This document shows, piece by piece, positions 63,681 to 64,000 of a stretch of 64,000 nt of DNA. Below the pieces are notes generated by a model. It searched no databases. It was not told where the DNA came from and saw nothing but the letters and a program-made list of their open reading frames with translations. The stretch's first letter is position 1, and every line of letters begins with the position of its first letter. The translations under genes were made by a program, and so were the position numbers. Source of the DNA: Channallabes apus (Eukaryota; Chordata; Actinopteri; Siluriformes; Clariidae); NCBI GenBank assembly GCA_030522415.1, contig CM060109.1, positions 2,115,641-2,179,640 on the forward strand, written 5' to 3'.

Positions 63681-64000
63681 TGTTCAATCTCTCAATCCCA
63701 CATCATTCATCTTCAGACAAGGCAAAATCTTGCAATGTGGAAGAAAACCAATTCCAGAGACTTGGATCATACCGTAGATACTTAAACTGTGATATACACC
63801 ACAATATACAGTAGTATATATCACTACACTAACAGTCTCCTCATCTGCTTCCTTTCTGTCATCTTCCTGCCTATTGTCTTCCTCCCAGCTGTTCCATATA
63901 GTTTTCTTTCTTCCTTATTCTCTCAGAGCCATGCTGATAACTTCAACAGGTTACTGTTAGACCCGGAGCACATTCACTCAGGCCGGGGATGTGCAGTTCA
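63681..64000. other. No recognised feature
   Basis: Mixed-composition DNA to the window edge; no coding frame recognised. Confidence 0.4.

Overview
The window reads as repeat-dense, gene-poor chromosomal DNA of a ray-finned fish. The evidence is the mixture of L2-like, CR1/Rex1-like and Tx1-like LINEs, Tc1/mariner, hAT-like and Harbinger DNA transposons, chromodomain Ty3/gypsy and DIRS-type retroelements, many tRNA-headed SINEs and long AC, GT and GATA microsatellites. There is no sign of bacterial, phage or organellar sequence, and no intact host gene was recognised. An otophysan or catfish-like source is only a guess from the look of the SINE.

Layout. 1-1.5 kb: a CR1/Rex1-like LINE tail, then a Tx1-like ORF1 on the minus strand split by a gypsy solo LTR with a 5-bp target duplication. 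1.8-5.4 kb: simple repeats, a 168-bp repeat carrying a CTCF-like motif, and a local duplication. 5.4-7.5 kb: a Tc1 end interrupted by a TA-flanked CACTG element that itself holds a 258-bp LTR-like repeat and a SINE. 8-9.8 kb: a LINE esterase (SGNH) fragment, a SINE and a 704-bp gypsy solo LTR. 10.8-22 kb: a DIRS complex. It has a short DIRS-derived palindromic unit split by a 1.6-kb solo LTR, then a minus-strand DIRS (Gag, RT/RNase H, tyrosine recombinase) split by a nearly complete plus-strand L2-like LINE and by an unclassified AT-rich element (here called X). 22-30 kb: a Tc1 fragment, three copies of an L2-like 3' UTR, SINEs, and two weak candidate exons. 31.1-34.4 kb: a Tc1 transposon running into an L2-like LINE. 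34.5-38.4 kb: a 5'-truncated chromodomain gypsy fused to a HARBI1-type nuclease fragment. 38.5-46 kb: a CR1/Rex1-like fragment, a SINE and a long minus-strand L2-like LINE whose ORF1 esterase domain is intact. 46.2-50.6 kb: an LTR with a CTCF-like site, a mariner relic, and element X copy 2. 50.7-55.2 kb: an L2-like 3' UTR split by a young gypsy-type element with almost identical LTRs and a Gag-to-integrase deletion. 56.6-60.2 kb: a hAT-like element with an 8-bp target duplication, containing a 2.9-kb CACTG element that holds a captured LINE fragment, a promoter-like CCAAT/GC region and subterminal tandem repeats. 60.3-63.7 kb: a decayed L2-like LINE.

The main value of the window is its nested insertions. 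Several target-site duplications, and in two cases empty sites preserved in paralogous copies, let the order of events be read directly. The best candidate for something undescribed is the CACTG/TA element at 56,944-59,831, which combines sharp termini, 83-bp subterminal repeats, a promoter-like segment with splice-like signals, and a captured LINE piece between 24-bp direct repeats. Coding calls are translations read by eye; family names rest on recognised motifs, not on database searches.
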